A DNA stretch of 64,000 bases, taken from the NCBI GenBank assembly GCA_964247735.1, contig CAXTVS010000003.1, positions 1-64,000 of the forward strand, written 5' to 3'. The notes under the pieces were generated by a model that was not told where the DNA came from, ran no database searches, and saw only the letters and a list, made by a program, of their open reading frames with translations. Below are positions 1-6,561 of the stretch, piece by piece (within the stretch, counting starts at the first letter, position 1; each line of letters begins with the position of its first letter). The position numbers and the translations under genes are program-made. This stretch comes from Lichenicola sp964247735 (GTDB lineage: Bacteria > Pseudomonadota > Alphaproteobacteria > Acetobacterales > Acetobacteraceae).

Positions 1-423
1 GGTGGCGTAGGCGATCGCCTTGTTCATCGCCGTGGTGTCGGACGCGGCGTCGCCGTGCGCGCCATGATCGGCGATGTTGTACACGTCGGACAACCGGACC
101 GACTGGGTCCGGCCGACGGTCTCGCCCGACGCGATGAGGATCGTTCCGCTCGCGTCTCCCCCGCCCATCTGCACCGCGCCGACGATCCGGCTGTCGGAAT
201 AGGCGGCGGCGCCGCCGGCCACGCCGACGGCGGAGGCCGGAAGTGCAGCCGCCGCGAGTTGGCGGGCGTAGGTGTCGACTGAACCAGCGGATGCGCTGGA
301 CCCGGCAGCCAGGATGGCCTGCAGCTGCGTCGGCGTCAGGCCATCCGGCCGCGCCTCGTCCAGCCGCGCGGCCGACGCGGCCGCGACGACCGCGCCGAAC
401 ATGGCGATGCCCAGATGCTTCAT
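1..423 (-). CDS. Tailspike-like protein, N-terminal 141 residues (partial at window edge)
   Basis: The reading frame starts at the ATG complementary to 421-423 and runs open for 141 codons off the left edge. The first ~19 residues form a signal-peptide-like stretch (MKHLGIAMFGAVVAAASAA). Residues 67-85 (GVAGGAAAYSDSRIVGAVQ) match a repeated unit in the large tailspike at 10734-14135. Residues 119-135 (ADHGAHGDAASDTTAMN) are the typical entry into a pectate-lyase-type right-handed beta-helix and align with its DFGAKGDATSD. I infer a receptor-binding or depolymerase spike of the same family. It lies beyond the tRNA-derived att site, so it belongs either to this phage's other side or to a neighbouring related prophage. 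Confidence 0.75.
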   Translation of the reverse strand, partial: MKHLGIAMFGAVVAAASAARLDEARPDGLTPTQLQAILAAGSSASAGSVDTYARQLAAAALPASAVGVAGGAAAYSDSRIVGAVQMGGGDASGTILIASGETVGRTQSVRLSDVYNIADHGAHGDAASDTTAMNKAIAYAT

Positions 424-990
424 CGTGGTGTTCCTGTGAAAGCCGCCGACGCGGAGGTGGTCATTGGGCAGCTGGCCAGGCGACCTGGTCAAGGCTCGAC
501 AAACGGCACGGCAAGCCGGCGGGAGCAGGAGCCGACGCCGGATGGACAGGATGAAGGCCCCCGGAACGCGCGGCTGCCGGCCCTTCTTGACGTCGTGTCG
601 ACCGGCCTGCAGAAGCGAGATGCGAAGGACGACCGCGGCCAGACCGGGACACGCAGCAGTCCGGATCGACCGATCACCGACCATACCAAGGCTAGTCGAC
701 CACATGGGCCCGTTCAAGAAGGAACTGGCCCACCGTCCGCCTGATGCCGATCGGGGACGGGACGAGAACCGAGATCGTCCTCGATGGCGCAGCGGACCTG
801 GCCGACTTGAACCCGGGGATCAGGAAGCCGGACGTCAGCAGGCGGGCGGGCGGTGAGCGGATGAACGAGGCACGCCTGCACGTACAGCCGGGCGGCCGGC
901 ATCCCGCGCCACCGCGCGGACGACGCCGGCGAATTACGCGGCATGGGCCGGATCGACGGCACGCAGGAGTGGCAGGTCATCCCAACGCGC
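424..990. other. Gene-poor stretch upstream of the att site
   Basis: No frame here has convincing coding character. Overlapping open frames exist on both strands but are rich in Arg, Pro and Ala and lack ribosome-binding sites. One 43-codon open stretch on the + strand (865-996) ends in ...QEWQVIPTRW with its TAG inside the tRNA remnant. It has no start codon at its beginning and could be the decayed tail of a gene. Otherwise I see nothing I can name. Confidence 0.4.
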
Positions 991-1040
991 TGGTAGCGGC
1001 GGACGGATTTGAACCGCCGACCAAGAGATTATGATTCTCC
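991..1040 (-). other. tRNA-Met 3' half (attachment-site remnant)
   Basis: Read on the minus strand, this is a complete anticodon arm (stem GGAGA/TCTCT around a 7-base loop with CAT), variable loop, T-arm containing GGTTCAAATCC, and a 3' acceptor strand ending CCGCTACCA. No D-arm or 5' acceptor strand precedes it, so the gene is not complete. Tyrosine integrases commonly use exactly this segment, anticodon loop to CCA, as the core of att. Upstream of the tRNA fragment (to the right) lies phage DNA. In an integrated state this is therefore the prophage end where the displaced tRNA 3' end remains; in a free genome it would be attP. Confidence 0.8.
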
Positions 1041-1119
1041 ATGATTCCATCTTTCGCTTGAGTGTTTAGCAGTGTTCATGTCTTGTTCTTGCTGTTGTAG
1101 ATCAATACGTTAGGGTGCC

Positions 1120-1140
1120 GGTGCTAAACAATCGAGCACC
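1120..1140. repeat. Short inverted repeat beside att
   Basis: GGTGCT and AGCACC form a 6-bp perfect inverted repeat around a 9-base loop, about 80 bp from the tRNA remnant and just before the first rightward gene. It could be an arm-type integrase site or a leader hairpin. The sequence alone does not decide. Confidence 0.3.
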
Positions 1141-1145
1141 TTGAC

Positions 1146-1457
1146 ATGCGCCCGAGATCAGCCGCCGACGCCTTGCTCTACCACACCGCCTGGCTCCGCG
1201 ACCTCGGCCTCAGCCTCGACCTCCGCTGCGCCTGCACCCACTCCCGCCAGCTCGCGCTTCGTCTCCTGCTCCGCGATCACCCTCACCTCGCAGCCGCGCC
1301 GCTCGGCCGGATCGTGCCCCGCCTCCGGTGCCAGGCCATGTGTCGCCAGCCGCCGAGCCGGGTCGTGCTGCTGGACGTGGTCGAGCACGCGGCACGTGAG
1401 GGAAATGCGCGCAGCGGGCCGCCGGCGTGGGAGCTGGTGCTGGTCGGGGACGAGTAG
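1146..1457 (+). CDS. Small Cys-containing protein, possible zinc-ribbon
   Basis: 103 residues with high third-position GC. CAC near residue 30 and RLRCQAMCRQPPSRVVLLD near residues 59-77 suggest a degenerate metal-binding ribbon. The C-terminal half (LGRIVPRLRC..) aligns by eye with the next gene's VGRVVERMTC.., so the two look like diverged tandem copies. No function is recognised. No clear ribosome-binding site precedes the ATG. Confidence 0.5.
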   Translation: MRPRSAADALLYHTAWLRDLGLSLDLRCACTHSRQLALRLLLRDHPHLAAAPLGRIVPRLRCQAMCRQPPSRVVLLDVVEHAAREGNARSGPPAWELVLVGDE

Positions 1458-1515
1458 GTGCGGATGGCACACGAACTACCGGGTCCCAAAATCCCGCCTC
1501 AAATGAGGCAGAAAA

Positions 1516-1524
1516 ATGGGACAT
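1516..1524 (+). promoter_or_regulatory. Exact half-site of the phage repressor operator
   Basis: ATGGGACAT occurs 11 nt before the GTG start of the next gene. It is identical to each arm of the palindrome between the cro and cI genes at 54516-54535. Only one arm is present, so it may be fortuitous or a weak half-operator. Confidence 0.3.
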
Positions 1525-1534
1525 GGCCTGAGCC

Positions 1535-1810
1535 GTGAGCCACAACCGCTCCAACCGCCGCCGCGCCTCCGACGCCCGCGCCGCCCTCCTGGCCGAGTTC
1601 GTCGGCTGGTCCCTCGCCGCCGGTTGCGTGCCCTGCGGCCGCGGCTCCTGGGTCGAGGTCCGGATCCTGGTGCGTGAGCTGCCGGGACAGACCGTCGGGC
1701 GGGTGGTGGAACGGATGACATGCCGGCACTGCGGGCGGAGGCCGGATGCGGCTTGGCTGGGGGATGCAACCGGGAGGACGGTGGGGTTGTTGGGGCGGGG
1801 GTCTTATTAG
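1535..1810 (+). CDS. Small zinc-ribbon-like protein
   Basis: 91 residues from a GTG start. A basic N-terminus (MSHNRSNRRRASDARA) is followed by GCVPCGRGSW at about residues 30-39 and MTCRHCGRRPDAAW at 61-74, i.e. CxxC and CxxC spacing suggesting one zinc site. It resembles the preceding protein, and the pair may be a tandem duplication. The role is unknown; phage proteins of this build often bind nucleic acid or a host partner. Confidence 0.6.
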   Translation: MSHNRSNRRRASDARAALLAEFVGWSLAAGCVPCGRGSWVEVRILVRELPGQTVGRVVERMTCRHCGRRPDAAWLGDATGRTVGLLGRGSY

Positions 1811-1870
1811 GTCTCGTCAGTCGCCCGGATGCTAACCGGGTGGTAACTGTCCGGCGCCGATCCTGCCCCG

Positions 1871-2122
1871 ATGCGCCTCCTCCTCCGCCTGTTCCTCCCC
1901 CGCCGGGAGCCCGAGTGGCTGCCGTTGCCCTACGAGCAGGCGATCCTGGTGCCGGAGCCGCCGCGCCCGGACTACGCGCAGGCCTTGACGCCGGAGGGGC
2001 GGCTGGTGGCGATCGAGCCGCTGCCCAGGCCCGAGCCGCTCAGCCGGGAGGAGCGGCGGCAGAAGGCGCGGAGCCTGCGGAAGCGGTTGAAGCGGGCGGG
2101 GCTGTATGCGGATCGAGGGTGA
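1871..2122 (+). CDS. Small basic hypothetical protein
   Basis: 83 residues. A Pro-rich middle (VPEPPRPDYAQALTPEG) is followed by a charged helical tail (SREERRQKARSLRKRLKRAG). It ends 3 nt before the stop of a convergent gene. No family is recognised. Coding is supported by strong GC bias at third positions and by sensible composition. Confidence 0.5.
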   Translation: MRLLLRLFLPRREPEWLPLPYEQAILVPEPPRPDYAQALTPEGRLVAIEPLPRPEPLSREERRQKARSLRKRLKRAGLYADRG

Positions 2123-2125
2123 CGG

Positions 2126-2395
2126 TCAGCACTCGCCCAAGCACACGTCGCACAGCTCCATATAGCCGATGCCTTCTGGAGAGCTCTCGCACTGGATCGC
2201 GAACGCGCTCCCGTCCGTGAACCAGAACCGCCATACGTTGTCCGCGTCGGGCTCAAAGCGGGCGATGGTCTTGCCCTCAAAGTCGGCTTTGGTCGCTTCT
2301 CGGTGTTCGTGCACCTCCACCGCCTGCGCCCGTGGATAGGTGGCGTTGATCACCCTCGTCCAGCCGTCCAGGAAACTCTCATTCTCGTCAGCCAT
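2126..2395 (-). CDS. Small acidic hypothetical protein
   Basis: 89 residues, acidic, with WRFWFTDGSAFAIQCE in the middle and a Cys-rich end (ELCDVCLGEC). It lies downstream of the gene at 2408-2755 on the same strand with a 12-nt gap, and the two probably form an operon. The C-terminal CxxC...C could bind a metal. No function is recognised. Confidence 0.6.
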   Translation of the reverse strand: MADENESFLDGWTRVINATYPRAQAVEVHEHREATKADFEGKTIARFEPDADNVWRFWFTDGSAFAIQCESSPEGIGYMELCDVCLGEC

Positions 2396-2407
2396 GTGCT
2401 TCCTCCG

Positions 2408-2755
2408 TCAGCCCGGGCGGGCGGGGTCGGTGTGGGTTAGCGCGGCGACCGCTTTTGCCTCCCTCGCCTTCTCTCGCCGCTGCCGTTCCAGGCCCTTGAT
2501 CAGATCGTCGTCGCTCTGCCGGTAGTGGCCGTAGCCGATCACCCGGCCCGTGTTTCCTCCCACTGCTACGACCTGAAGCGTGTCCGCGTGCTGCACCGAG
2601 AGCACCTGGGTCTGGCCGGTGATGTGGGTACGAAGGTGCGTTTCCGGGTAGCTCTGCTCCCGGATGGCACCCGCCACCTTCTTCCCGAACTCGGGATCCC
2701 GCTCGATCTCGTGAAGGCGGTCGGTCAGCACCACCAGGACCGCGTTGTAACCCAT
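2408..2755 (-). CDS. Hypothetical protein, 115 residues
   Basis: I chose the start at MGYNAVLVV because GGAGG lies 5 nt upstream on the minus strand; a longer frame exists but would run through the divergent promoter region. A regular alpha/beta-looking N-terminal half (VLVVLTDRLHEIERDPEF) is followed by VQHADTLQVVAVGGNTGRVIGYG and a charged tail. It is transcribed divergently from the RHH gene at 2852 across an operator-like palindrome, so it is probably controlled by that protein. Confidence 0.6.
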   Translation of the reverse strand: MGYNAVLVVLTDRLHEIERDPEFGKKVAGAIREQSYPETHLRTHITGQTQVLSVQHADTLQVVAVGGNTGRVIGYGHYRQSDDDLIKGLERQRREKAREAKAVAALTHTDPARPG

Positions 2756-2791
2756 GCAAGCCTCCATCTGCCCTTGCATCCTACCGCACGC

Positions 2792-2823
2792 TTCGCAACT
2801 TCGCAACTTGCGAATGTCGCAAA
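2792..2823. promoter_or_regulatory. Operator: TTCGCAA direct and inverted repeats
   Basis: TTCGCAAC begins at 2792 and again at 2800 (8-bp period). The second copy is half of a perfect 15-bp palindrome TTCGCAA-C-TTGCGAA (2800-2814), and GTCGCAAA follows at 2816-2823. The array sits in the ~95-bp gap between two divergent genes, one encoding an RHH-like protein. Short close-packed palindromes are typical RHH operators. Confidence 0.6.
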
Positions 2824-2851
2824 CTGCGCGTATGGTGGCTATCGTTGCTGA

Positions 2852-3076
2852 ATGAGCGAGTCGCCCGATGAGAAGATCATGACCAAGGGGTTCAGCGCCC
2901 GGCCATCCGAGATCAAGGCGATCGAAGACTGGGCGCACGATCACCGGGTCAGCTTCAGTGCGGCGCTGCGGTGCTTCGCGCGGTACGGCATGGCAAACGG
3001 CGTGAAGCCCGACGAGGAGCCGGACCTGCGTAAGAGGCAGACGAAGGCCGAGCGGGCGAAGCGGAGAAGATCGTGA
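2852..3076 (+). CDS. Ribbon-helix-helix-type regulator candidate
   Basis: 74 residues. KGFSARP (beta strand), SEIKAIEDWAHDH (helix 1) and FSAALRCFARYGMA (helix 2) follow the pattern of an RHH DNA-binding dimer, with a basic C-terminal tail. It starts 29 bp after the TTCGCAA operator array and is therefore a likely autoregulator that also controls the divergent gene. The assignment rests on pattern only. Confidence 0.55.
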   Translation: MSESPDEKIMTKGFSARPSEIKAIEDWAHDHRVSFSAALRCFARYGMANGVKPDEEPDLRKRQTKAERAKRRRS

Positions 3077-3092
3077 GCGAGGAGAACCGCCG

Positions 3093-3413
3093 ATGACGAA
3101 GATCCTCTACTCGCCTGGATATGGCGCTGGGTGGTCGAGCTGGAATGACGGATCCCCTGAGTTCCAGAAATGGCTCCTGACCTATCCGCCCATCATTGAG
3201 GCTCTTGAGCGAGGTGAGCGTCTGGCTGCGGAACACCCTGCAGTCCAATCTTTGGAGAAGCAGGCCAGGGAGATGTTCGGCAAGGACTATGTGTGCGTCC
3301 TGGGTGCCGGAGACCTTCGCATTGCCGACGTGTCCGGACCATTCCGCATCGACGAGTACGATGGCTCGGAACGTGTGCAGCAAGCCGATGCCGAGGACTG
3401 GATCGTTGTCTGA
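3093..3413 (+). CDS. Hypothetical protein, 106 residues
   Basis: It begins 17 nt after the RHH gene, with GAGGAGAA-type ribosome-binding sequence upstream. The composition is that of a soluble globular protein (YGAGWSSWNDGSPEFQKWLLTY near the start; a long helix at EALERGERLAAEHPAVQSLEKQ). No family is recognised. It is the first of a run of overlapping rightward genes. Confidence 0.6.
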   Translation: MTKILYSPGYGAGWSSWNDGSPEFQKWLLTYPPIIEALERGERLAAEHPAVQSLEKQAREMFGKDYVCVLGAGDLRIADVSGPFRIDEYDGSERVQQADAEDWIVV

Positions 3414-3464
3414 CGCCCTTCGCACCGCCGTCGCATCCGAACTCCAGCGCCGCGAGCGCGCCTC

Positions 3465-3968
3465 ATGACCGAAACCTGGGAGCAGTCCGCTCGCCGCATC
3501 GCGAGCGGCGAACCGGCCGAAGACGTGCTGGACGAGCGCATGGCTGCGGAGCGGGACGAGTTCGCCGCATTTGTGCTGACGCTACCGGACGGTGCCGCCG
3601 TCCTGGCCCGGCACCAAGCGCGGTTGCGCGATCTCGATCTCGGCATCACGGGTGCCCGGAACGCTTGGCACTCGATCTCCAGCGCGCAGCGTGCCGTGCT
3701 GATCGCGGCGGCCACGACCAAGAAGGGCCGGATCGTGCGCCGCACCGTCAAGCCGTCCGTCTACGTCCGGGATGGCGGTGTTGACCTCCTCTGCCGGGTC
3801 GCGACGGTCCGGAACCTGTGCGAGCGGGATCTGATGGCGTGGGACGGCGGAGCGTTCGATCCGGAACAGGCGGCGGCGCTGACGGAGCGCGGGCACTTCG
3901 TGCTGCGGCATGGAAGGCCGAAGGAGCTCCGCGAGCGCACGGGGAAGCGTGGGGAGACGCAGTCGTGA
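3465..3968 (+). CDS. Hypothetical protein, 167 residues
   Basis: A helical, acidic N-terminus is followed by AQRAVLIAAATTKKGRIVRR and DLLCRVATVRNLCERDLM, and then FDPEQAAALTERGHFVLRHG, which resembles a small winged-helix or DNA-binding tail often seen in phage accessory proteins. The stop overlaps the next gene's GTG start (GTGA). The function is unknown. Confidence 0.6.
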   Translation: MTETWEQSARRIASGEPAEDVLDERMAAERDEFAAFVLTLPDGAAVLARHQARLRDLDLGITGARNAWHSISSAQRAVLIAAATTKKGRIVRRTVKPSVYVRDGGVDLLCRVATVRNLCERDLMAWDGGAFDPEQAAALTERGHFVLRHGRPKELRERTGKRGETQS

Positions 3969-4282
3969 ACGAGATTACAAAAGACGAACTTTCGCGCCTA
4001 AAGGACGCCGCTGACGCTGCCGAAGTCGAGTCTAGAAAGACCAAGGCGGCCTATGTTGCCGCTTTGAGGGCGGCTCATGAGTTTCAGCCCGGCGACATCA
4101 TCAAGAGCGCCAAAGGTGATTTTGCTCGGATCGTGAGCTTGGCGGTGGATTGGGGGCTTAAGATCAAGCCGGTTGCCGTTGCGCAAAAGAAGGACGGCTC
4201 TTTCGGCATTCGCGAGGTGTCGCTGTGGAGGCCAGAGTGGGAAGCCGCAACCCTCCATCAACGCGCCGTTCCCGATGCCTAG
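3965..4282 (+). CDS. Hypothetical protein, 105 residues
   Basis: The GTG start at 3965 overlaps the previous stop by 4 nt, the standard junction in this phage. An N-terminal coiled-coil (MNEITKDELSRLKDAADAAEVE) is followed by a small beta domain (FQPGDIIKSAKGDFARIVSL). Codons are less GC-rich than in its neighbours (for example ttttgctcgg and aagatcaagcc), suggesting a different history. No family recognised. Confidence 0.6.
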   Translation: MNEITKDELSRLKDAADAAEVESRKTKAAYVAALRAAHEFQPGDIIKSAKGDFARIVSLAVDWGLKIKPVAVAQKKDGSFGIREVSLWRPEWEAATLHQRAVPDA

Positions 4283-4451
4283 CCTCCGCCACCACCTCAC
4301 CTACATCCCCATGGCGCCGACGCCCGGCCCCGACGCGATCACCGCGCACCTGGACGCACTCGCCGACGAGGGCTGGGAGCCGTTCCATCTGCAGGAGGTG
4401 AAGGTGGACGGGAAGGATTGCCTGATGGTGGTGAGCAGGAGGCGGGGGTGA
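4275..4451 (+). CDS. Small DUF4177-like protein, 58 residues
   Basis: The ATG lies 8 nt inside the previous gene. The fold signature is strand-helix-strand-strand: HLTYIPM, then ITAHLDALADEGWEPF, then LQEVKVDGKDCLMVVSRR. The LADEGWEP...MVVSR pattern resembles the small DUF4177 family of unknown function. Coding is supported by overlaps on both sides (GTGA junction downstream). Confidence 0.6.
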   Translation: MPSLRHHLTYIPMAPTPGPDAITAHLDALADEGWEPFHLQEVKVDGKDCLMVVSRRRG

Positions 4452-4684
4452 GCGGGCGACAGCCGAAGCGGCAGAAAGTCCGGCAGTTCGTGCCGTGGCT
4501 TGATCATCGTGCGGAGCGGTTGATCACGTCCTACCGCAAGCCACTGTTTGCCGGCAGCTATGATGCGCGAACCGGAGACGGCAGGGCGTTCTGCGGGACG
4601 ACGCGTCGGGGGTTGGAATGCTGGGTGCGTGACATCAGGCGCGGACAGTGGGCTGGACCGCGCCGAATGGAAGTCAGCGAATGA
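4448..4684 (+). CDS. Basic hypothetical protein, 78 residues
   Basis: The GTG start overlaps the previous stop and the stop overlaps the next ATG (ATGA). It is rich in Arg and Trp (RQFVPWLDHRAERL, LECWVRDIRRGQWAGPRR), which suggests a nucleic-acid contact, but no family is recognised. Confidence 0.55.
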   Translation: MSGRQPKRQKVRQFVPWLDHRAERLITSYRKPLFAGSYDARTGDGRAFCGTTRRGLECWVRDIRRGQWAGPRRMEVSE

Positions 4685-4989
4685 CCTCGCCCACCCTCCT
4701 CCGCCTCGCCCAGCGCCACAACGGCTGCCGCGAGACCGGCCGACCGTGCGGCGATCCGCCGGCGTGCGGGTGCGCGTTGGAGGCGGCGGTGGAGAAGGAG
4801 GACGAGGGCATGGAAGCAGACCTAGCGAAGTCGTTCCGTGACGATCTGCAAAGCGGCTTCCCGCCTCGTCTCATTATCCGTTCAGCGCGCAGACACCTCC
4901 TGGCCCTGCGCATGCTCGAAGCGTCGGACGATGGAGACAAGGCGATCCGAGACGTCGCCGCGTTCCTCAGGGAATATGCCGATGGCTGA
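4681..4989 (+). CDS. Hypothetical protein, 102 residues
   Basis: The ATGA junction with the preceding gene sets the start. A Cys-containing N-terminal segment (GCRETGRPCGDPPACGC) could bind a metal. It is followed by a helical region (LAKSFRDDLQSGFPPRL; RRHLLALRMLEASDDGDKAIRDVAAFL). The stop overlaps the next start. Function unknown. Confidence 0.6.
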   Translation: MTSPTLLRLAQRHNGCRETGRPCGDPPACGCALEAAVEKEDEGMEADLAKSFRDDLQSGFPPRLIIRSARRHLLALRMLEASDDGDKAIRDVAAFLREYADG

Positions 4990-5248
4990 CCCCGACCTCG
5001 CCTCCGCCGCCGCCCTGCTGCGCTCCGCCGGGTGGATCGTGTCGGAGCCGCCGTCTGAGGAGATCCCGCGCGTGGAGGTCGGGCGGGTGTGGATGCATCC
5101 GATCGGCGGAATGGGCGTGCCACACAGGGGATGCTTCTGCCGTAACTGCGAGGCAGCGCGCCCAAAGGTTGATGCGGTGTGCGCGCAGTTAGAAGGAGCG
5201 CTTGTTTATCGGCCCCGCAAGTCAGGCGCCCGGCCGGTGGAGGAGTAG
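4982..5248 (+). CDS. Hypothetical protein, 88 residues
   Basis: It starts 8 nt inside the previous gene. A helical N-terminus (LASAAALLRSAGWIVSEPP) precedes a short Cys motif (GCFCRNCEAARP) that may bind zinc. It is the last gene of the overlapping 3.1-5.2 kb series. No function recognised. Confidence 0.6.
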   Translation: MADPDLASAAALLRSAGWIVSEPPSEEIPRVEVGRVWMHPIGGMGVPHRGCFCRNCEAARPKVDAVCAQLEGALVYRPRKSGARPVEE

Positions 5249-5574
5249 CCGTGGCAGGAATGCCCAAGCCGTCTTTATCTCGGGAAGATGGAAAACTTTA
5301 AGCATCAGTTCGGACATTAACGCCCGAGCGAAGTAACGCGAGAAAAGCGACTCGACTCTGGCGCTGATCTACGTAAGCTTGGTCTTGATTACAGGGGCCG
5401 AATCGGAGACGCCCCGTCGCTACCAACGACGGGGCGCCTTACCATCGGGCCTAACTCGCGACGGAATGGAGCCGCTGCGAGTCTGAGAGCCACGACGCCG
5501 GCCTCAACGCCGCAACGTCGTACAAACTACTCTTAGGTGTCAAGCGGCTCCGCACTTCAGCGGAGCACTTTGTC
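5249..5574. other. Intergenic region with two hairpins, no gene
   Basis: I see no coding frame in these 326 bases. The region closes the rightward small-gene series and leads to an HTH gene. It contains a strong 10-bp hairpin (5410-5436) and a second 7-bp hairpin GCTCCGC/GCGGAGC (5547-5566), whose 3' arm provides GGAG 9 nt before the TTG start of the next gene. That second hairpin could occlude translation. Confidence 0.5.
5410..5436 (+). terminator. Strong hairpin after the small-gene operon
   Basis: CGCCCCGTCG pairs perfectly with CGACGGGGCG around a 7-base loop, about 160 nt after the last rightward gene. The following tract (CCTTACC) is poor in T, so this may be a processing or stability hairpin rather than a classical intrinsic terminator. 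Confidence 0.45.
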
Positions 5575-5775
5575 TTGACAACCGAAAATGAACAGCCGCC
5601 CGATCCTCTGATTGCTCAGATTATGAGCCGGCTGCGGGCAGGAGAGTATCAGCACGACATTGCGGCAGACCTGGGGGTAAATCAGGGGCGCATCTCTGAA
5701 ATCAAGAATGGCAAGCGCAGCCGCATCGAACGACGGAAGCGCCCCGATCGCCCGGACCAGCCGAAGTTCATCTAA
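5575..5775 (+). CDS. Small helix-turn-helix protein
   Basis: 66 residues from a TTG start with GGAG 9 nt upstream; an internal ATG at 5623 is the alternative. AGEYQHDIAADLGVNQGRISEIKNGKR (residues ~22-48) is a clear helix-turn-helix of the kind found in small phage or resolvase-type regulators (the recognition helix is NQGRISEIKNG). A basic tail follows. It stands alone between the left gene series and the leftward lysis block, ending at a bidirectional terminator. A regulator of either flank is plausible. Confidence 0.7.
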   Translation: MTTENEQPPDPLIAQIMSRLRAGEYQHDIAADLGVNQGRISEIKNGKRSRIERRKRPDRPDQPKFI

Positions 5776-5781
5776 ACTTCT

Positions 5782-5805
5782 GGAGGCAGCCTGGTGGCTG
5801 CCTCC
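5782..5805. terminator. Bidirectional terminator hairpin
   Basis: GGAGGCAGCC pairs perfectly with GGCTGCCTCC across a 4-base loop, 6 nt after the stop of the rightward HTH gene and downstream of the leftward lysis genes. The position between convergent units supports a terminator. T-tracts are weak on both sides. Confidence 0.65.
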
Positions 5806-6023
5806 ATCTGACCGGCGACGCATCTTCTGGCTCGCCTGAAACGACGAAAGCCCGCCCCAGCATCCCGAAGGACACCAGGGCGAGCTTGTCGATCGTGAAC
5901 CGGCTGCCGTGAGCGACAAGCCGCGTTGTCTTGCATTCGTGAGCGACTACCCCGGCGGCCCCCGCGAAACACGGCGCGGTCGCGTTCGGTCGGGCGGACG
6001 GCGGAGGCGCATGGGCGGGCTCC

Positions 6024-6194
6024 TTAGCCAGCTCGCTCGGCCTTCTCCACCGCAACAAACATCTGGTGCAGCAGCAGCCGAGCATCGGGCAGCTCGAGTT
6101 CAGAGATCGTCACGGCCACCGGATCGTCCCGGATGACCGCGACCCGGTTGCCGATCGCCACGACGCGGAAGCCAGCGGTCAGCGTCGTGGGCAT
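6024..6194 (-). CDS. Small hypothetical protein, 56 residues
   Basis: Minus-strand frame MPTTLTAGFRVV... ending ...VAVEKAERAG. It starts 4 nt after the stop of the gene at 6199-6561 and is the last gene of the leftward lysis-type block. The beta-rich N-terminal half (FRVVAIGNRVAVIRDDPVAV) and regular codons support coding. No family recognised. Confidence 0.55.
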   Translation of the reverse strand: MPTTLTAGFRVVAIGNRVAVIRDDPVAVTISELELPDARLLLHQMFVAVEKAERAG

Positions 6195-6198
6195 GGAA

Positions 6199-6561
6199 TC
6201 ACGACTTGGCGGGCGCCGGCGCCTGCATCACCGAGATGCCGCTGTCCACAACCAGCTTGAGTTCGGCGAACACTGCGTCCTCGGTCGGCACGGTCAGGCC
6301 GGCGGCCTTGGCGACCGACAGTGCGGCGGTGACGATCTGCTGCACGTACGGGTTGCTGGTTTCCTCCTTGTCGAGCGCGACTTTCAGCGCAGCCAGCTTG
6401 GCGTCCGCGTCCGCGTCGTAGCTCTTGAGGTCGGCCTGCAGCGTGGTGTTGAGGCCCTGGAGCCGGCCGGCCAGCACCATCGGCAGGATGGTCTCGACGG
6501 TGCTGATGATGCCGGCAACGGTCGCGTTCTCGCTCGGCGTGGTGGTCGTGGTGCTGCTCAT
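6199..6561 (-). CDS. Hypothetical helical protein, 120 residues
   Basis: A low-complexity Ser/Thr start (MSSTTTTTPSENATV) precedes amphipathic helices (GIISTVETILPMVLAG; LQADLKSYDADADAKLAALKVALDKEE; YVQQIVTAALSVAKAAGL). There is no signal peptide or clear membrane span. Its start overlaps the stop of the membrane protein at 6558, so the two are translationally coupled. Function unknown; context suggests a lysis accessory. Confidence 0.65.
   Translation of the reverse strand: MSSTTTTTPSENATVAGIISTVETILPMVLAGRLQGLNTTLQADLKSYDADADAKLAALKVALDKEETSNPYVQQIVTAALSVAKAAGLTVPTEDAVFAELKLVVDSGISVMQAPAPAKS

Noticed and set aside
464..856. Rightward 130-codon frame and other frames in 424-990
   Set aside because: Arg/Pro/Gly-rich composition typical of shadow frames in GC-rich DNA, no ribosome-binding site and overlapping frames of equal quality on the other strand.
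5410..5436. Reading the perfect hairpin as part of a CRISPR-like or REP array
   Set aside because: Only a single copy is seen; no spacing pattern or second copy found by eye in the window.
5768..6085. Leftward open frame of 105 codons running into the terminator hairpin
   Set aside because: Its first 60 bases overlap the well-supported 56-residue gene, no start with a ribosome-binding site is visible afterwards, and it uses the terminator stem as coding sequence. The middle (TRLVAHGSRFTIDKLALVSFG) looks protein-like, so a decayed gene cannot be excluded.
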